DNA of 64,000 nucleotides from Zygaena filipendulae. Taxonomy: Eukaryota; Arthropoda; Insecta; Lepidoptera; Zygaenidae. The translations under genes and the position numbers were made by a program. The DNA is taken from contig OU015649.1 of NCBI GenBank assembly GCA_907165275.2, positions 4,432,001 through 4,496,000 on the forward strand, written 5' to 3'. Below the pieces are notes generated by a model. That model saw nothing but the letters and a program-made list of their open reading frames with translations. It was not told the DNA's origin and did no database searches. Of this stretch, positions 58,441-64,000 are shown in pieces (positions within the stretch are counted from its first letter, which is position 1; each line of letters starts with the position of its first letter).

Positions 58441-61400
58441 ATGGCGGGTGCTGCACATGAACACTGGGGCAGTCAGCTCGAATATCTTTTATCATGCCTC
58501 GGCTATGCTGTTGGCATCGGAAACATTTGGAGATTCCCATATTTGTGCTATAGGAATGGTGGAGGTAAATATCGCATTCCTTTTTTGTTATTTCGAAAGC
58601 CAGCTATAAAACCTATTCTCAATTTTCAATAAGTATGTTTAAACGTTTATCTATTTCAGGAGCCTTTTTGATACCGTATTTCTTAACGCTCATAATATGT
58701 GGTATTCCACTGGTGTATTTAGAAACAACGCTCGGCCAGTTCGCAAGTGCAGGATGTATATCTGTCTTCAATATAAACCCTTTATTTAAAGGTAAGTGTT
58801 TTACTTCAATTACCAATATATTAAGAGCGAAAGTGTGTTGTTTGCCTAAAATTTCACTTCGCAATGGGGCAACAAATGGATCGAAACAATTTTTTTTTTT
58901 ACAGAAATACGTACGTACCATATAGTTATTTGAACAGAAAGTGCCATAAGAATCGGACCGGAAACTCCCTTAAAATATACAATTAATTACCCTCAAAATA
59001 TATATATCACCCGGGAAATAACGTAGTCTTGGTAAATAGTCACAATTCATGTGGATGAAACCACGGGCAACAGCTTGTCCTTAATTACACGGTAGGAAAA
59101 CTCTATACACGTCTATAGTGAAATAAATATATGTACAAGGTAATATTAAATTTTTGGTACTAAGCAAATATTAATAAGATATTTCTGGTTGCAGGCGCTG
59201 GATATGCAATGGTTATTTTAAATGTTATAGCCGTGGTCTACTTCGCCTCTATTATGTCATATCCAGTGCTCTACATATACCATTCGTTCAGCTCGCCTCT
59301 GCCTTGGGAACGTTGCGGAAATTCATGGAATACCGACAAATGCTCTGAGGTAGGTACTAAAGTAAACGGTTTTTACAAACTACAAAAATTTACATATTTA
59401 TTATTTACATCGATTTCAGCACAAGTAATAAACTTTCTTTTCAGATTACAGGAAACACTAGTTTAACGATATCCAACAAAACTATGACTACTCCAGAAGA
59501 TGAATTTTTCCAGTAAGAATTTTTACATTTTGTAATATGAAGAATTTAACATAAAAATAATTATATATATTTTTTTTTCAGTATACGACTCCTACAAATG
59601 TCAGAAAGCATTAGTCAAATTGGTGAAATAGTGTGGCCTGTTTTCTTCTGCAATTTAATTTGCTGGGTCATCGTGTACCTCTGCATATGCAACGGCGTTA
59701 AAAGTGTCGGGAAGGTGTGATGTTAGTTCCGCTAATTCCTTGGCGAATTACCAGTTTACGCATCATACTTGGAAATGAGTTATATGAAAACTGTTGTGTT
59801 TATTTTCCGCAGATCGTGTATTTCACAGTGAGTTTTCCGTACTTGGTACTTTTTGTGTTATTTATACGAGGGGTCACTTTGCCTGGTGCTTGGAAAGGCA
59901 TTTCCTTCTACATCCTACCGGATTGGAAACAGTTGACCAAACCAAAGGTGACATTTTTATTAAACGTGACTTCTTATCGCCACATTCATGTTAAGCATTT
60001 TTTTTAATATATTTTTTTTTTTAATCTGTTCAGGTGTGGGCAGATGCAGCTACGCAGATCTTCTTCTCATTAGGGCCTGGATGGGGTGGCTTGATTAGTA
60101 TGGCCAGTTTCAATAAATTCCATTACGACAATCTACGGTAGGTAACATGTTCTTATGATATAGACAAAAACGTAGAGTTTATTTTTATATCTTGCTCTTT
60201 AAGAGTATACAAATTTACTAAATATGTAAGTACATTAAAAAATTCCACGTTTAATGAGTTCATTGCCACATTATTTATTTGCATTGCCTGTCACAAATTG
60301 TGTTTTTTATTATACTGACGATATTTTAAAACTTCAATATCTAATTTTAGATCGTCTGTAATAATACCACTGGTGAACAGTGGCACGAGCATATGGGCTG
60401 GATTCGTGGTGTTTTCTGTGCTGGGTTTTGCCGCTGAAAGAGCTGAAGTACCTGTTGGTCAAGTTGCGACTGCTGGACCCGGGCTCGCTTTCGTGACATA
60501 TCCCGCCGCTGTATCTATGATGCCAGCTTCTAATTTCTGGGCTATCACTTTCTTTGTAATGCTATTTTTCTTAGGCGTGGATTCTATGGTAATCATCTAT
60601 ATAATAATATATGTATATTAAAATGAATCCCTATTTCCCTTGGTCAAGGCATCACCCGTGAATGGACACTGGGCCAATTTCGCTATTTCTTTTTTTGTTG
60701 TGTTTGTTATTGTAAGTAGAAGAAGAATAAAAATAAGTTTGGAGTTCCTGTGGGAATATCGAAACTCAAGCGGTTGAATCTCCGAAACGGCTGGACCGAT
60801 TTGAGGGGAAGTCCACTGCTATAATTAGCTGATGTTATAAGGAGTAAATTAGGCTACTTTGGACTTCCTACGGGGATTTCGAAAGTCACGCGGATGAAAC
60901 CGCGGGGCACAGCTAGTCTTCAATAATTCTTTCTATTAGTGCATCCAACCTTTGAAATGTATATTGCTTATTTGTTTCAAGTTTTCAATTATCACGTGGG
61001 GACCTCCCTCTCAGTATCGATAGCAGCGCCAACGAGGATGGCGGTACAAGGAAGCCCGTCATGAGTTCATAGGACCATTTATACATCTATAAAGTTTTAC
61101 TCTCATACACCCCCTTTACTTACTGCAATGATGCTAGTATCGAAATATGTGGAGGAGCATCGAGCTCATATAGAAAGTAGATACACAATCAGCGTCAAAA
61201 AATGTCCTCATGAAATGAAGTCGCATTCGTGCTCGTTTAAAAATTGTAAAAATCATACATCTAGGACCCTTAAAAGGACGGAATTTTATGTTTTCGGTAA
61301 GTACTATTGCAATACTAACCAACTATAACTGTAACCACAGCTATAACTACGTAAACACGACTGTGGACAGTTTTTAAGTGAACTTTTGTAGGTATGGGAC

Positions 61401-62939
61401 TGTGTAACTACTTTTTATATGAGATCGATGGGGGAGAGTGGAAGTTGCGTAGTTTTGTGTTTTGCGTGAGAAAAATTTGGCCTCTGGACCCTGATTCACT
61501 GTGACCATAACATTACAATAAAGTCCCATCGAAATTGTTTACTCCGCGGTAGCAAAAAAGTAAGTAGAGTTTAAAATAATAATAATAAATAAAATAATAA
61601 AAATAATAATAAAAATAGTTGCGATTTTTTACCATTTGGAGCATTTGGGATTGTGTTGGAAGCGAGCACACGTAGGCAAGGATTTTTTTGGTCTTGGCCA
61701 TGCTGAATCAGAGAAACTACAAAGTTGAATCAAATACGTAAATATGCTTACTATATGAGTATTTTGTGTAATTTTCAGTTTGTCACGATTGAAGCAATAA
61801 TCGCTGGTTTACTAGATGATTTTCCACGGATGAAAACAAGAAAGAAATTGATAACTTTCCTAACGTGTTTTGTACTTTTCATTCTATCTATTATATGTAA
61901 TACTCAGGTATGTTTTCAATGATATTAAGTTAACATCTTTTGATATTATTATGCTGCCCCTAAAATATACCTACTTACTTACTTAACTGCTTTTTCAGTA
62001 AGTAGATAGGTACTCTCCTATGAGAGTTGTTTAATAAATATTTAAATAACATTTATATCTACGTAGAATACACGTAGTAGGTTTGCCGTAAATAATGAAT
62101 GTTTTAAATGCAATTTCGTGTTTGCAAGTGTCGTAACTGTAACAGATAACGAAAATTCTATATGTGCGCTTCGAATAGCAACAAATAGCACCAACTGTTA
62201 TCTCTAGTTGAGCATAGTTCACTTGCATGGCATATATTTCGCGTGACTACGTGTTGTTGGGGTGGAATAAAATTTTAGATTTGCTTATAGATGAAGATAA
62301 ATGTAACGGTGAATATAAAAACGGCTACTGCAAATGTACAGTCTACAGTACAGTCTACAATCCAAGAAATATTTACTACAAATTTTAAATGCCACCTATG
62401 TGCTAACGTCGTTCTACTCAACAAAATGAAAAGTCTTGCAAATTACTATTAAGTCTGGTAAACTGTGTCATGTTTAGCTAATCATTAGTCCTGACAGTAT
62501 TTTTTGGGCATATGATAATAACATTTGGTGGTCGTGTAATGAAAGGTAAATGTGGTTGATGATGGTTATTACAACACACTAAATTTTAGAGGTTGAGCAA
62601 ACAAATTACACATATCAAAAAATTCTGTTATAAAAGACCTGATTAATTTTCCGAGGCAGTATAGAGGTTATATTATATAGATATGGATTTTGGTATTTCT
62701 ATAAGTAATTTTGTTCATTGTTCATCAAAAAATTTCAGGCTGGTTTACATATAATTGGATTGCTGGACTCCCACGTGGCTATAGCGTGCGTACCAATAGT
62801 ATGTCTCTTGGAGCTTATAGCCGCAGTCTATACGTATGGCCCTAAGAATTATAGCTCTGACGTCCTGTTCATGACCGGAGTGCCTCTAAGACCTATCTGG
62901 ATGCCCCTATGGAGATATGTGCTACCCGTTACATTGTCG
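58441..62939 (+). CDS. SLC6-family Na+/Cl- dependent transporter, glycine/amino-acid type, 3' end outside window
   Basis: Ten exons: 58441-58564, 58660-58791, 59195-59349, 59445-59512, 59582-59714, 59813-59947, 60034-60137, 60351-60588, 61779-61907, 62739-62939. All junctions are in phase and give 473 codons ending at a donor; transmembrane helices 1 to about 10 are covered, and the rest must lie beyond 64,000. Such proteins take up amino acids or neurotransmitters with sodium and chloride. Seen directly: helix 1 with [16 protein letters not shown] (27-42); paired cysteines in the outer loop (about 121 and 131) with glycosylation sites NTS and NKT; helix 6 with [12 protein letters not shown] (259-270); helix 8 with GVDSMFVTIE. 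The WGG in helix 6 resembles glycine transporters and ATB0,+ more than GABA or monoamine carriers, so an amino acid is the likely substrate. The N-terminus is very short (about 14 residues before helix 1), and an in-frame TGA touches the ATG, so this start is forced unless an upstream exon splices in. Confidence 0.85.
60596..60916 (+). mobile_element. Helitron-like element, long subfamily, SLC6 intron 8
   Basis: It begins TCTATATAATAATATATG after A and ends GGGCACAGCTAG before T. It matches 54,925-55,237 over its whole length. It starts 7 bp past the end of SLC6 exon 8. Confidence 0.8.
61128..61296 (+). pseudogene. Possible THAP-like coding fragment, SLC6 intron 8
   Basis: A 56-codon open stretch ends at a consensus donor (TTTTCG/GTAAGT). 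It contains CSFKNCKN followed by FYVF, which vaguely fits the first half of a THAP zinc finger (Cys-x4-Cys-x-Asn ... aromatic-x-Phe). The rest of a THAP domain is absent. It may be the first exon of a decayed THAP-type transposase gene, or chance. Confidence 0.2.
61486..61713. mobile_element. Diverged relative of the MITE at 34,969, SLC6 intron 8
   Basis: The left end 'ggaccctgattcactgtgac' resembles that of the 34,969 element, and the right end 'ggccatgctgaatcagag' is its imperfect inverse. The interior differs and holds an AT-rich 'aataataa' run. Confidence 0.5.
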
Positions 62940-64000
62940 GTAAGATTCATTGTGTTACTGCATTAATTTGGAAACGCTAGTTGAAGTTACACACTAATGA
63001 TTATATTTCTATTACTTTTCAATAGTACTAAATGGTAAAAGTTCAAAGTTATTTTATAATTTAGGAGTCTAGGAAGTAACTATACAATGTTCTAGTAGAG
63101 TGTAGTGTAGAGCGCCGTAGACTACGGTACTCTACACTATAGATGGTACGATATGCACTTTGCCAGTTTTTCCACTTTATTCCTGCACTTTAATAGCGAT
63201 CCTGTCACCAAAACCCCAAAACCAAACCAACACCCAAACTCATCACCTACTAACATCATCTCCTATTAAACATAAAAAGAAATTTTGTCCATTGTAATTT
63301 CACCATGCGAACGTCGAGGCCATCCAGCTCCACGATAACACGAATATAACACGACTAAGAAGGATAAAACCTTTTGAGTTAATTTAGTGTACACACTACA
63401 CACTGATAGTGTTTTTAGTGCTGTGAGTGCTATACCCAAAGAACACAAGAACAGAGTGTCTTCCCCTTAATAGAGACAATAAGAAAAGTGTTATTGGACA
63501 TATAGGTCTTCATTATAGGTCTTTAAAATACTTATTAGTCATAAGGCTAGATTGTATTATAATGATTTACCCCTCGGGTAGGTGTATCAATTAAGAGAAA
63601 AATTTGTGATTTCGACTTAAATAATACGATGTAAGATCGAAATTTCAACGGACGAAATACCTAGTAAAAAGTAGCAAAATAAAATAAAATATAATACACA
63701 TAAAACATACCCATAAAATAAAGGTATCGTGGTAGGTAGGACCCCAGTTCATGATTTCACTATTAATGTGACATGTCTGTTTTGTTGCAGAAGTAGAAAT
63801 TGGTTATATTATGAAACTTTGAAGTAAAAACAAAATGTTTTTAACAAAAATTAGTCGTTGTCATGGATCCTCTGATACTGTGGGTTTAGTTCTACTGAAC
63901 TAGCGCATACCAGTCTGTAGATATACGTATGTTCCGTCGCGTCTTCGCATACTGTGAAGTGAGTAACGTGACAGAAAATGACAATGCATATTCGGTATGC
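62940..64000. other. SLC6 intron 10, continuing past the window
   Basis: No further SLC6 exon fits. The acceptor-like TTTGTTGCAG at 63,790 would lead into AAG-TAG in the required phase. An imperfect hairpin (about 63,104-63,143, AGTGTAGAG...CTCTACACT) is the only structure noted. Confidence 0.5.

Noticed and set aside
63791..63830. Possible next SLC6 exon after TTTGTTGCAG
   Set aside because: The required phase gives Lys then a stop, which would remove the last membrane helices; the true exons are probably beyond the window.
1..64000. CRISPR array, rRNA genes, bacterial operons or an autonomous transposase/reverse transcriptase
   Set aside because: No regular repeat-spacer pattern, no rRNA sequence, and no ORF with polymerase or integrase motifs was found; the DNA is clearly from an animal genome.

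Overview
The window looks like nuclear DNA of a moth or butterfly (Lepidoptera). It is AT-rich, its genes are split by short introns with GT-AG boundaries, and it is full of short repeats of kinds I know from lepidopteran genomes. The commonest is a small Helitron-like element, about 200-310 bp, that begins with TC, ends with a CCGCGG hairpin followed by CTAG, and sits between A and T. The species cannot be told from the sequence.

Layout. Positions 1-36,700 contain no coding gene I can support. This stretch holds dispersed repeats, several foldback (hairpin) elements including one palindrome of about 1.28 kb (18,217-19,494), and GC-rich islands in the AT-rich background. Three consensus splice donors, all on the minus strand (14,582; 26,479; 27,653), hint at first exons of a gene whose body would lie to the left of the window.

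Positions 36,735-49,758 (minus strand) carry a complete 11-exon SLC5-family sodium/solute symporter of 597 residues, closest to the SMCT/SMVT (SLC5A8/A12/A6) group. Divergent from it, on the plus strand, 53,339-58,033 carries a complete 9-exon leucine-rich-repeat protein of 593 residues resembling LRRC43. Only 407 bp further, again on the plus strand, 58,441-62,939 carries the first 10 coding exons (473 codons) of an SLC6-family sodium- and chloride-dependent transporter of the glycine/amino-acid type. Its last membrane segments lie beyond the window. I assembled the three models by hand: every junction keeps the reading frame and uses GT-AG sites.

The two transporters both use the sodium gradient for solute uptake at a cell membrane. 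The LRR protein is not obviously linked to them, and nothing shows that the three genes work together. The most unusual local structure is in SLC5 intron 9, where the start of exon 10 with its splice acceptor is repeated three more times in degenerate form, one copy joined to a Helitron-like end. I found no bacterial-type system, CRISPR array, rRNA or convincing tRNA.
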